21,111 nt of DNA from contig CAZJNU010000047.1 of assembly GCA_964547485.1 (NCBI GenBank), positions 1 through 21,111 of the forward strand, given 5' to 3'. Each line of letters starts with the position of its first letter. Position 1 is the first letter of the stretch. Under the pieces are notes generated by a model. It was not told the DNA's origin. It saw only the letters and a program-made list of their open reading frames with translations, and made no database searches. Below are positions 6,801-14,291 of the stretch, piece after piece. The translations under genes were made by a program, and so were the position numbers. This DNA is from JACJWR01 sp964547485. Its GTDB lineage: Bacteria > Actinomycetota > Actinomycetes > S36-B12 > UBA10799.

Positions 6801-6965
6801 CTGGCCACCTCCGCTGCCTCATGTCGCTGAACAGCGACTATGACGCAGAGTTACCGATTTGGCGGCCGCTTGCACACCAAATGGCCAATTCTTGGCCGAA
6901 TTTCCGATTCGAGAGAGTCGCCCGAAAGACGTCGGACCGGATTGGGTGCCTGCGGAATAGGGCTA
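6801..6965. other. Intergenic region between FUSC-like gene and zinc-ribbon gene
   Basis: These 165 nt separate the stop of the FUSC-like gene from the start of the zinc-ribbon gene, both on the minus strand. They are visibly more AT-rich than the surroundings. Besides the palindrome at 6823-6838 they hold GGCCAA-TTC-TTGGCC (6883-6897) and an outer ATTTGG/CCAAAT pair. The zinc-ribbon promoter should be here. No poly-T terminator after the FUSC-like gene is visible. Confidence 0.5.
6823..6838. promoter_or_regulatory. 16-bp perfect palindrome upstream of the zinc-ribbon/tat run (candidate operator)
   Basis: GTCGCTG-AA-CAGCGAC has two perfect 7-nt arms around a 2-nt centre, ending 22 nt upstream of the zinc-ribbon ATG. 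The 2-nt spacer is too short for an RNA hairpin loop of full length, so a dimeric repressor site is the better reading. It lies where a promoter for the run would be expected; no convincing -10/-35 pair was found. Confidence 0.45.
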
Positions 6966-7997
6966 TCAGGGTGCGGCCTCGACGGAGCCGCTGTTGGAGC
7001 GTGGGGTGGCGTGGCTCACGAGTTGGCGGGCCAGGTAGGTGACGGCGACGACTGCGATGGCGGCTGCGATCGTGAATAGGACGCGGGCAAGGTCGGCATC
7101 GAGGGTGGCGGAGCCACCTTGCGGGACCGCGAGCATGACCATGGCGGGGGTCCAGATCAACGCGTAGACCCAATATCTGTGGCCTTGCTCGACGGCCGGG
7201 TGGGAAAGTCGGTAACTCCACGCGAACACGAGGCACACCAGTGCGATCGTGATCAACTGCCATTCAGCGGTCACGGTCACGATGATCAGTCCCGCCAGTG
7301 CAGCGCCGGCAAGGGTACCGAAGACTCGTTGGACGCTTCGCCGGACCGTGACTTGGTCGATCGGTTGCGACAAGACCACGATGGTCACCAGCAGCCACGC
7401 CGAAACGGGCGTGCGATCCCAAGTCAAAACGATCCCCGTGGCGGCGAACAGGGTGACTGACACCGAAACGGTGTGCACCATGGTGTCCGGCCAGGGGAAG
7501 GTCGTCGCCTTCGGCAGTGTCTTGCCGCGGGCAACGAGCAGGAACACCGTGATCGACATGAGCCCGCCGGCCAGGATCGCCGCGGTCGTACTGCTCGCTG
7601 CTGGAATTGTTCCGACCTGTCCAACGGGGGCCAGGACCGCGAAGAACGCTGCTGAGGTGAAGATGGCGATGTTCAGAGTGATCCCGTGCAGACCGATTCG
7701 GCAGGACAATCCCAACGCGATCCCGACCAGCCCCATGATCGCCGCGGCTGCCCACGCGTTGTTGAAAACCAGCAGCGCCACCCACGTGAGGGCGCACAAT
7801 ACGGCCAGCGCGGCCAGGCTGGGCCACCACCGACCGAAGGTCAGCGCGGAGATCGCACCCAGCACGATGCCGGGGAACGACAACAGCGCGGCGGTGGGGA
7901 ACCCGATGGCGATGACGCCAGCGATCCCGGCAACGATGACGCCAGCGAACAGAAGCACCTTGAGCGCGGCGGCGAATGACAAAGCGACTCCGCTCAT
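6966..7997 (-). CDS. FUSC family inner-membrane protein (putative exporter/permease)
   Basis: A 343-aa very hydrophobic protein with about ten to twelve predicted membrane segments in two groups. Between them is a short polar linker around GKTLPKATTFPWPDTMVHTV. The second half contains the FUSC-2 type signature QVTVRRSVQRVFGTLAGAAL followed by paired membrane segments. FUSC-like proteins (fusaric-acid resistance, aromatic-acid exporters) are proposed to export small organic acids, but most are uncharacterised; the substrate here is unknown. The ATG at 7997 starts directly before the first hydrophobic stretch; its ribosome binding site is only AAAAAGG. It is divergent from the amidase gene and is not part of the conserved tat/proteasome order. 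Confidence 0.75.
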   Translation of the reverse strand: MSGVALSFAAALKVLLFAGVIVAGIAGVIAIGFPTAALLSFPGIVLGAISALTFGRWWPSLAALAVLCALTWVALLVFNNAWAAAAIMGLVGIALGLSCRIGLHGITLNIAIFTSAAFFAVLAPVGQVGTIPAASSTTAAILAGGLMSITVFLLVARGKTLPKATTFPWPDTMVHTVSVSVTLFAATGIVLTWDRTPVSAWLLVTIVVLSQPIDQVTVRRSVQRVFGTLAGAALAGLIIVTVTAEWQLITIALVCLVFAWSYRLSHPAVEQGHRYWVYALIWTPAMVMLAVPQGGSATLDADLARVLFTIAAAIAVVAVTYLARQLVSHATPRSNSGSVEAAP

Positions 7998-8030
7998 CCG
8001 GCGCCTTTTTCAAGTGGTTGGCCGCGCCGG
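7998..8030 (-). promoter_or_regulatory. Inverted repeat flanking the FUSC-like ribosome binding site
   Basis: CCGGCGC at 7998-8004 and GCGCCGG at 8024-8030 are perfect complements across 19 nt, with one arm immediately before the FUSC-like ATG. In the minus-strand mRNA the AAAAAGG site would lie in the loop and the start codon at the stem's foot. It might affect translation initiation, or be a chance GC-rich match. Confidence 0.3.
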
Positions 8031-8191
8031 TTTCTGCACCTGATCAATCTAGCCACGACGGCACTTCAGACGATATTTCGCCACCGGCCGGCGCCTCGCT
8101 GATCGCCGACCTCCGTGCGCGCTTGGCGGGCAGGGCGCCGGGTCGGTCGGCTAGGTTGGCCAGGACACGGTCAACTCTCCAGGAGACGCAT
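7998..8191. other. Divergent intergenic region (FUSC-like / amidase)
   Basis: These 194 nt separate the two outward-facing genes and must hold both promoters. A TAGGTT hexamer at 8152-8157 is a possible -10 for the amidase gene, 40 nt before its ATG. No -35 is at proper spacing; TTGGCG at 8123-8128 is 23 nt away. Nothing else is evident apart from the inverted repeat at 7998-8030. Confidence 0.35.
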
Positions 8192-9184
8192 ATGTGCACG
8201 AACTTCAAACATCGTCCGGCCAACGACGGAACCGTCGTGGTGGGGCGCACGATGGAGTTCCCCGTGGGCCTTCCCTGGCAGTTGCAGGTGGTGGCCAAGG
8301 GGACACAGTTCACGTCGATCATGCCCGGGGGCCGGAACTGGACCAGCAGCTACGGCATCGTTGGTATCGCCGCGGTCACTGACACTGGGGTCATGGACGG
8401 CATGAACGAGGCCGGCGTGAGTGGTCACGGCCTCTACATGGCCGGGTTCTGTGACTATCAGCAGCCCAAGCACGACGGCAAGGACCTGACCGAAGTCGAC
8501 GTCATCGCGTACCTGCTGGCCACCTGCGGATCCATCGACGAGATCAAGGAAGCGGCCGCCGATCTGACCATTTGCGGTTTCGATCCCGGCATCGGTTTCA
8601 TCCCGCCGTTGCACTTCCTGTTCCACGACAAGACCGCTTCGCTGGCGTTGGAGATGCGCCCCGAGGGCCTCTCTGTGGTGGACAACCCGATGGGGGTGGG
8701 CACCAACCCGCCCTACCTCGACTGGCATCTCACCAACCTGCGGCAGTACACCGGCCTCACCGCCACCAACCCCAGCAGCAAGATCGACGGGTTGACCCTC
8801 GAGCCGCTGGGGCAGGGCGGCGGTCTGCGTGGGCTGCCTGGCGACTACACCCCACCCGGACGGTTTGTGCGCGCACTCGTCCAGGTCGCACTGGCCGACG
8901 AGGCCCCCGACAGCGCCGCCGCGGAGATGTCGACCCTGCACATCCTGAACTCCTTCGACATCAATTCAGGCCTGATCCGCGAGATCGGACCCACCGGTCA
9001 ACCGGCCGACGAAGTCACAGTCTGGAGCACCATCGCCAACCTCACCGGCGGTCGGTGGTCTTACCGGCTGCGCAACGACCCCACCATCTATGTGCTGGAT
9101 GTGGCCACCACCGATTTCACCTCATCACGTTCCCAACCCCTGCCCGACACCCAGATCGGCTCCTTTGTACCCCACACCATCTGA
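8192..9184 (+). CDS. Linear amide C-N hydrolase, choloylglycine hydrolase / penicillin V acylase family (Ntn hydrolase)
   Basis: A 330-aa protein beginning MCTNFKHRPANDGTVVVGRT. Removal of Met1 would expose Cys2, the N-terminal nucleophile of this Ntn-hydrolase family. Arg19 in VGRTMEF fits the conserved Arg, with Glu22 where bile-salt hydrolases have Asp. DGMNEAGVSGHGLYMAGF and the later VGTNPPYLDWHLTNLRQY are family-typical. Members cleave linear amides such as conjugated bile salts, penicillin V or acyl-homoserine lactones; the substrate here cannot be decided. There is no signal peptide, so it is cytosolic, and Cys2 leaves no room for a longer start. The ATG at 8192 has AGGAGA at 8181-8186. 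The UPF0126-type gene follows after 19 nt on the same strand. Confidence 0.88.
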   Translation: MCTNFKHRPANDGTVVVGRTMEFPVGLPWQLQVVAKGTQFTSIMPGGRNWTSSYGIVGIAAVTDTGVMDGMNEAGVSGHGLYMAGFCDYQQPKHDGKDLTEVDVIAYLLATCGSIDEIKEAAADLTICGFDPGIGFIPPLHFLFHDKTASLALEMRPEGLSVVDNPMGVGTNPPYLDWHLTNLRQYTGLTATNPSSKIDGLTLEPLGQGGGLRGLPGDYTPPGRFVRALVQVALADEAPDSAAAEMSTLHILNSFDINSGLIREIGPTGQPADEVTVWSTIANLTGGRWSYRLRNDPTIYVLDVATTDFTSSRSQPLPDTQIGSFVPHTI

Positions 9185-9203
9185 TTCGGAATAGGTCAGA
9201 CGC

Positions 9204-9878
9204 GTGGGCGCGCTGCCCAACATCGCCGAGCAGACACCGCTGTGGCTGTTGCTGGTGACCACCCTGGTGGGTGCCGTCGAGGGTGCAGGCATCGGGCGGC
9301 GTGCCGGTGCCGACGTCGACATCATCGGGATGGCGGTGTTCGCGCTGTTCCTCGGACTCGGCGGTGGCCTGGCACGTGACACCTTGCTCGGACTGCCGGC
9401 CGCCGCCATCCAATCGTTCTGGTATCCGACGATGGTGATCGCCGGGGTTGCGTTGGTCTTGGCCTTCGGGCGCTGGATTCGGATGGACGGTACCGTCATC
9501 GTCGGACTGGACGCGCTGACTTTGGGGCTCTACGCCGTAGTCGGGACGCAGAAGGCCCTCGATTACCGCATCCCGGCGATCGGTGCCGTCGTGGTGGGGC
9601 TGTTTGCCGCTGTCACCGGCGGCGTGATCGTGTCCCTGCTTCGCCGACAGCAGCCCACGATCATCACCCCCGGCGCCCCCTACGCCCTCCTGGCACTGAT
9701 CGGCGTGCTGATCTACCTCGCCTTGTCCCGCGTCAACGGTGGCCTGGCCGCCTTCGCCTGTGTCGGGTTCGTCGTCACCGCCCGATTCATCACCCTGCGG
9801 TGGCAGATCACCACCAGCTCGATGGTCGCACAGCCTGAGCCGCCCCCAGGTACGCGTGAAGGTCGCGTCAACCCATAA
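9204..9878 (+). CDS. UPF0126 / TRIC-like (YicG-type) membrane protein
   Basis: A 224-aa protein with about seven hydrophobic helices and the UPF0126 signature GLGGGLARDTLLG (51-63). Bacterial TRIC-type channels of this family are potassium-permeable homotrimers; a transport role here is inferred from the family only. The fold is an internal duplication, and the second copy of the Gly-Gly-x-x-Arg-Asp motif is degenerate (TGGVIVSLLRRQ, no Arg-Asp pair). The start is a GTG at 9204, 19 nt after the amidase stop, with AGGTCA as a modest ribosome binding site, so the two genes are probably co-transcribed. It ends 18 nt from the stop of convergent pafBC, with no visible terminator between. The protein ends in a polar tail after the last helix. 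Confidence 0.8.
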   Translation: MGALPNIAEQTPLWLLLVTTLVGAVEGAGIGRRAGADVDIIGMAVFALFLGLGGGLARDTLLGLPAAAIQSFWYPTMVIAGVALVLAFGRWIRMDGTVIVGLDALTLGLYAVVGTQKALDYRIPAIGAVVVGLFAAVTGGVIVSLLRRQQPTIITPGAPYALLALIGVLIYLALSRVNGGLAAFACVGFVVTARFITLRWQITTSSMVAQPEPPPGTREGRVNP

Positions 9879-9896
9879 CCAGGGCCACCGGAACGG

Positions 9897-11849
9897 CTAC
9901 GGCTGGGGCACGACTTGTCGAGTGAGGAAGTCCTCGGCGGTCTGTCGGGCCAGATCCCGCAGTGCCTGCGGCGCGATCACCTCGGCGGCCCCTCCCTCGG
10001 CCAACACCGCTCGGGCCAGCCATTCCGGCCTGCTGGTCGCCACCACCACCCGAGTCCAGCCGCCGGCGAGCGGTGCGACCTCTTCACACGGAATCGTCTC
10101 AGCGAAATCCCGGCCGGCAGGGCTGAGCAAGACCTCAGCTCGGGGGCCGAACGCCCGAAGTCGACCGCTGACGACAGTTGTCGCCGCAACAGCTGACGGC
10201 GGTCTGGATGGTGCCTCACCCAGCCGGGCGCTGGTGACCCGGTCGAGCCGGATGTAGACCTCGCCGACGGTCGGGTCCCAGGCCTGCAGGTAGCGATGAC
10301 CAGCCGCAACACGCGAGGCGATCGGATGGACAACCGCCCTCACCTCGCGATCCTGTCCGAGGCTCAGATAGTCCACTTCCAGCACCGTCGCCTCTGCCAC
10401 CGCCCGCCCGACAGCGGCGACAACTCCCGGATCAGTCTCGTCGACCTGAGCGAGGGCAATGCCCGCCAGACCGGACGTGGAGCCGGCGGCCGTGACGACT
10501 TTTGCTCGGGTGCGGGTAAACAGATCCGTATCCGAGATCGGCGCGAAGGCCTCCAGCATCGCCAGGCCCATCACCAGCGGCAGGGCCTCCGCGGTCGACA
10601 AACTCACGGGGCGAGCAGCTCCTTGCGCATCGTGCACAGTGACGTAGCCACCGCGGGTCACCTCCACATCGATGGTGTCGTGGTAGGGGCCGAATTCGGT
10701 ACAGGCGGCCAACTCCACGTCCTGGGCCAACACCTGCTCTGTTGTCCCGAAGTGCGCGGCGACGTCCGAGAGTCGGGCTCGACCTCCTCGCGACCGCACC
10801 CAGGCCACCAGGTTGAGGATTCGGCCGACCCGCTCCGGGGCAGGGGTCTTCCGTCGTTGCTGGGGAGCACCGGTGGCCGTAGGCAGCACACTGGTGGCTC
10901 CAGTGTGGAGGTTCACCACCGCCTCGGCGGCTGCCCGCACCTGACTGGCCAGCACAGCTGGGCCCAACACCCGCGCCGCGTCGCCAGCCGACAGGATGGT
11001 GCGCCGCGCCCAATCCGGATCGCGGTACGGCAGGGACAGCAGGTCCTCGTCAGCCACGGCCCCCGTCACCTCGCACAGCCGACGCAACGCAGGGGATCTG
11101 CCGGCTGCCAACGACAGCTGGGCGGTACCGACAGGTTCACGGTCCAGCACGGCCTGAAGTTCGGCCTCGATCGAGACATCGGCCGGCAGTTGGAACGCCC
11201 CGGGTCGCCCGACGGCCGTGACGGCCCCGTCGATGCGCGATAGCCGGAACACGCGCACGGCCGCGCGGTCGACATCGCGACCGACCAGGAACCACCGCTC
11301 GCCCCGGATCACGCATCCCCACGGCTCGACGACGCGTCGCTCGGCGGCGGGTTGGCGTGGTTTGCGGTACCCGAAGGCGATCCGCTGACCGGCGGTCCGG
11401 GCACTGATTATGGCGTCCACCGCTTCAGATCGGGTGACGGCTGAACCAACCGCGGACACGGCCTCCGGAATGGTTTCCCCGCCGGCCGCCTCCAGTTTTG
11501 TCAGGGCGGTGCGGGAGGCCCGGCCCCAATCGGCGTCCGACCACAGCCCCGCCGCCATCCCCAGCAGCAGCTTCTCGTCGGCGTCGAAACTGATCGGCGG
11601 CAGGAAGGAGCCGGCCAGGTCAGCGATATAGGCGGCGCTCTCCGGATCGCTGGCGTCCACCGCCTCGATATCCAGGCCGAGCTCGCGCAACTCGTTCTTG
11701 TCCCGTTCAAACTGACGCTCGAACGCAGCCCGATCGGAGGTGTTGTACTCCCCGACGAACTGCCCGATCTGCTCCTTGGTCAGTGGCCGCCGAGTGGAAA
11801 GCAACAACAGCGCGAGAGCTGTGAGTCGCTCCGTCTTGACCTTGGACAT
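9897..11849 (-). CDS. pafBC: PafBC, fused WYL-domain transcriptional activator of the DNA-damage response
   Basis: A 650-aa protein that joins what mycobacteria encode as two genes, pafB and pafC. The N-terminal half starts MSKVKTERLTALALLLLSTR with a winged helix-turn-helix, then a WYL domain containing RWFLVGRD. A Pro/Gln/Arg linker (GAPQQRRKTPAPER) leads to a second helix-turn-helix (VGRILNLVAWVRSRGGRARL onward) and a second WYL domain ending HRYLQAWDPTVGEVYIRLDR. PafBC activates LexA-independent damage genes through the RecA-NDp motif, probably sensing nucleic acid through the WYL domains. ATG at 11849 is chosen because it gives the canonical PafB start; a longer frame overlaps the FKBP gene upstream. 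The FKBP stop is 16 nt away, suggesting co-transcription with pafA. The fused form is known from some other actinobacteria. Confidence 0.93.
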   Translation of the reverse strand: MSKVKTERLTALALLLLSTRRPLTKEQIGQFVGEYNTSDRAAFERQFERDKNELRELGLDIEAVDASDPESAAYIADLAGSFLPPISFDADEKLLLGMAAGLWSDADWGRASRTALTKLEAAGGETIPEAVSAVGSAVTRSEAVDAIISARTAGQRIAFGYRKPRQPAAERRVVEPWGCVIRGERWFLVGRDVDRAAVRVFRLSRIDGAVTAVGRPGAFQLPADVSIEAELQAVLDREPVGTAQLSLAAGRSPALRRLCEVTGAVADEDLLSLPYRDPDWARRTILSAGDAARVLGPAVLASQVRAAAEAVVNLHTGATSVLPTATGAPQQRRKTPAPERVGRILNLVAWVRSRGGRARLSDVAAHFGTTEQVLAQDVELAACTEFGPYHDTIDVEVTRGGYVTVHDAQGAARPVSLSTAEALPLVMGLAMLEAFAPISDTDLFTRTRAKVVTAAGSTSGLAGIALAQVDETDPGVVAAVGRAVAEATVLEVDYLSLGQDREVRAVVHPIASRVAAGHRYLQAWDPTVGEVYIRLDRVTSARLGEAPSRPPSAVAATTVVSGRLRAFGPRAEVLLSPAGRDFAETIPCEEVAPLAGGWTRVVVATSRPEWLARAVLAEGGAAEVIAPQALRDLARQTAEDFLTRQVVPQP

Positions 11850-11865
11850 CCGGACTGCGGCCGGG

Positions 11866-12231
11866 CTAGTAGACCGCGAGTAGGTCGATCGCGAACACCA
11901 ACGTGCTGCCGGCCAGCCGGTGATGACCGGTCTCTCCATAGGCCAGCCGGGGCGGGATAGTCAACAGCCGACGACCACCGACGCGCATCCCCGGAATACC
12001 GTCCTGCCAACCCTGGATCAGGCCGCGCAGCGGGAACTTGATCGGCTCGCCGCGAGTCCAGCTGGAGTCGAACTCCTCGCCGGTGGCGAAATCGACGCCC
12101 GTGTAGTGCACAAGCACCTCAGCGCCGGCGACAGCCTCGGCGCCATCACCGACCACGACGTCCTCAATAACCAGTTCAGTCGGCGGCTCCCCTTCGGGGA
12201 ACGGGATCTCGGGTGGCTGCAACTCGGTCAT
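11866..12231 (-). CDS. Cytosolic FKBP-type peptidyl-prolyl cis-trans isomerase
   Basis: A 121-aa single-domain FKBP that catalyses cis-trans isomerisation at Xaa-Pro bonds. The active-site landmarks are all present: VHYTGVDF, FDSSWTRGEPIKF, GLIQGWQDGIPGM, GGRRLLTIPPRLAYG and the terminal STLVFAIDLLAV. There is no signal peptide, so it acts in the cytosol. Its ATG follows the TAG of the lipoprotein FKBP without any gap, and pafBC starts 16 nt downstream. It is about 121 aa, normal for bacterial FKBPs with a short N-terminal extension. Its place between pafA and pafBC is seen in other actinobacterial proteasome loci, but no direct role in pupylation is known to me. Confidence 0.93.
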   Translation of the reverse strand: MTELQPPEIPFPEGEPPTELVIEDVVVGDGAEAVAGAEVLVHYTGVDFATGEEFDSSWTRGEPIKFPLRGLIQGWQDGIPGMRVGGRRLLTIPPRLAYGETGHHRLAGSTLVFAIDLLAVY

Positions 12232-12867
12232 CTAGAGCACCTTCACTAGGTCGACGACGAACACCAGGGTCGAGTTGGGCGGAATGCCCGGGATATTGCT
12301 GCTGCCGTAGGCCAACGCAGGCGGCACGATCAACAATCGTCGGCCGCCCTCCTTCATGCCTGGGATCCCTTGCTGCCAACCGGGGATCACCTGGTTCAGC
12401 GAGAAGGAAATCGGTTCCCCTCGTTGCCAGGAGGAGTCAAACGCGCTGCCGTCGCTGAACAGCACGCCGGAGTATTGGAACGTGCCGGAGCCGCCCGGTT
12501 TCATTACCTTGCCATCGCCGAGGTAGACATCCTTCTTCACCTCGGCGGTCGGGACTGGCTCGCCCTTGGTAACGGTGATGGTCGGTGCTTGTCCTTTCGG
12601 CCCGGAGACCGTCACACCGTTGGCGGTGACGGTGGGGCCCTGCTCCACCGGTCCGGTTGCGGTGGTGGCCGGGCTGGCGGGCCCCGAACCGGCAGCTGAG
12701 GAGGCGGCGGTCGGCGCCGAGGACGCGGCGGCCGACGAACTCGCAGAGGAGGCGGTGGAGCCACCACACCCTGCCAGCGTCACGGCCGCGGCGGCAGTGA
12801 CCACAGCGATGGCGGCCGCCGTTCGGCGCGGTGAGAGGGCAGTCGTGAACTGGGATCGAGGACTCAT
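12232..12867 (-). CDS. FKBP-type peptidyl-prolyl isomerase, predicted lipoprotein
   Basis: A 211-aa protein with a signal sequence (basic start, hydrophobic AAAIAVVTAAAAVTLAGC) and lipobox LAGC, lipidated Cys34. A Ser/Ala/Thr-rich linker (35-70) leads to a C-terminal FKBP domain with FQYSGVLF, FDSSWQRGEPISF, VIPGWQQGIPGM, GGRRLLIVPPALAYG and NSTLVFVVDLVKVL. It should fold or isomerise exported proteins at the outer face of the membrane. ATG at 12867 is chosen because it places the basic residues before the hydrophobic core; the longer frame to 13029 overlaps pafA. pafA ends 56 nt upstream. The stop codon directly abuts the ATG of the cytosolic FKBP, and the two domains look like a tandem duplication. 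Confidence 0.92.
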   Translation of the reverse strand: MSPRSQFTTALSPRRTAAAIAVVTAAAAVTLAGCGGSTASSASSSAAASSAPTAASSAAGSGPASPATTATGPVEQGPTVTANGVTVSGPKGQAPTITVTKGEPVPTAEVKKDVYLGDGKVMKPGGSGTFQYSGVLFSDGSAFDSSWQRGEPISFSLNQVIPGWQQGIPGMKEGGRRLLIVPPALAYGSSNIPGIPPNSTLVFVVDLVKVL

Positions 12868-12923
12868 CCGGCGATCGTATCCCTGACACCAGGCCTCGTC
12901 ACGCTCCGCCACCCGTGATGACT

Positions 12924-14291
12924 TCACATGCTCTCGATCAGCCGGGCCACTCGGTCGTCCACGCTGCGGAAAGGATCTTTGCACAGCACCGTGCGCTGGG
13001 ACTGGTCGTTCAGTTTCAGATGCACCCAATCGACGGTGAAATCCCGCTTACGCTCCTGCGCCCGCCGGATGAAGTCGCCTCGCAACTTGGCCCTGGTCGT
13101 CTGCGGGGGCAGGGTCTTCGCCTCGAAGATCCGCACGTCGTCGGTGACGCGGGCGGCCTGACCGGCGTCCTGCAGCAGGTAGAACAGGCCGCGGCTACGA
13201 GTGACATCGTGATAGGCGAGGTCCAACTGGGCAATTCGGGCGCTGCCGAGGTCCAGGTTGTGACGTTGCATGTAGCGCCGCAGGACACGCTGTTTGATTG
13301 CCCAGTCGACCTCAGTGTCGATCAGGGACGGGTCCTGCGTGCTGACGGCGTGCAAAGTGCGGGTCCAGAGTTCGGCTGCTCGGGCATGAATGGAGCCGGG
13401 TGTCAGCCAACCCTCGGCGTCGGCGTGATCAAGAGCCTTGGACAGATACTCCTGCTGCAGGTCCAGCGCCGACAACTCGCGACCGTTGGCCAGCCGGACG
13501 GTCTTCCGACCGGTCAGGTCGTAGGAGATATCACGGATCGCACGGATCGGGTTCTCAAGGGTCAACTCCCGCATCGGTCGGCCAGCCTCCAACAGTCGCA
13601 GCACCAGATCCGTGCTGGCCACCTTCAACATCGTGCTGGTCTCACTCATATTGGAGTCGCCGACGATCACGTGCAGCCGTCGGTAGCGATCGGCGTCGGC
13701 GTGGGGTTCGTCGCGGGTGTTGATGATCGGACGGCTGCGAGTGGTCGCGCTGGAGACTCCCTCCCAGATATGTTCGGCCCGCTGACTGAGACTGTAGACG
13801 GCCCCGCGTGGGGTCTGGAGCACCTTTCCCGCCCCGCAGATGAGTTGTCGCGATACCAGGAACGGGATCAGCGAATCAGCCAGCGTGCCGAAGTCGCCCT
13901 GCCGGCCGATCAGGTAGTTCTCGTGGCAACCGTAGGAGTTCCCCGCCGAGTCGGTGTTGTTCTTGAACAGGTAGATCTCCCCGCCGACCCCTTCTGCCTG
14001 CAACCGCAACTGAGCATCAACGACGAGGCCCTCCAACACCCGTTCGCCCGCTTTGTCGTGGGTCACCAGCGAGGAGATGTTGTCGCATTCGGCAGTTGCG
14101 TACTCGGGATGACTACCGACGTCGAGGTAGAGCCGAGATCCGTTCCGCAGGAAGACGTTGGAACTGCGCCCCCAGGAGACCACTCGGCGGAACAGGTACC
14201 GGGCGACCTCATCCGGTGACAACCGGCGCTGCCCGTTGAACGTGCAGGTCACGCCATACTCCGTCTCGATACCGAAGATGCGACGATCCAT
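12924..14291 (-). CDS. pafA: PafA, Pup-protein ligase
   Basis: A 455-aa enzyme that uses ATP to phosphorylate the C-terminal Glu of Pup and joins it to substrate lysines. It belongs to the glutamine-synthetase-like carboxylate-amine ligase fold. Visible signatures are MDRRIFGIETEYGVTCTFNG at the start (nucleotide/Mg-binding Glu9 and Glu11), RLYLDVGSHPEYATAECD, YLFKNNTDSAGNSYGCHENY, RPIINTRDEPHAD and LHVIVGDSNMSE. The terminus FTVDWVHLKLNDQSQRTVLC matches mycobacterial PafA closely from memory. ATG at 14291 overlaps the prcA TGA by one base (TGATG), indicating translational coupling. The length is normal for the family (about 450 aa). Confidence 0.97.
   Translation of the reverse strand: MDRRIFGIETEYGVTCTFNGQRRLSPDEVARYLFRRVVSWGRSSNVFLRNGSRLYLDVGSHPEYATAECDNISSLVTHDKAGERVLEGLVVDAQLRLQAEGVGGEIYLFKNNTDSAGNSYGCHENYLIGRQGDFGTLADSLIPFLVSRQLICGAGKVLQTPRGAVYSLSQRAEHIWEGVSSATTRSRPIINTRDEPHADADRYRRLHVIVGDSNMSETSTMLKVASTDLVLRLLEAGRPMRELTLENPIRAIRDISYDLTGRKTVRLANGRELSALDLQQEYLSKALDHADAEGWLTPGSIHARAAELWTRTLHAVSTQDPSLIDTEVDWAIKQRVLRRYMQRHNLDLGSARIAQLDLAYHDVTRSRGLFYLLQDAGQAARVTDDVRIFEAKTLPPQTTRAKLRGDFIRRAQERKRDFTVDWVHLKLNDQSQRTVLCKDPFRSVDDRVARLIESM

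Noticed and set aside
6838..7263. Minus-strand open frame of 141 codons across the FUSC-like gene end
   Set aside because: Out of frame with the hydrophobic FUSC-like protein and made of Arg/His/Pro-rich low-complexity sequence.
11850..11939. Extended N-terminus of PafBC from 11939
   Set aside because: It would overlap the FKBP gene; the family start MSKVKTERL is encoded at 11849.
12915..14219. Plus-strand open frame of 434 codons
   Set aside because: Exact antisense shadow of pafA with no recognisable domain or ribosome binding site.
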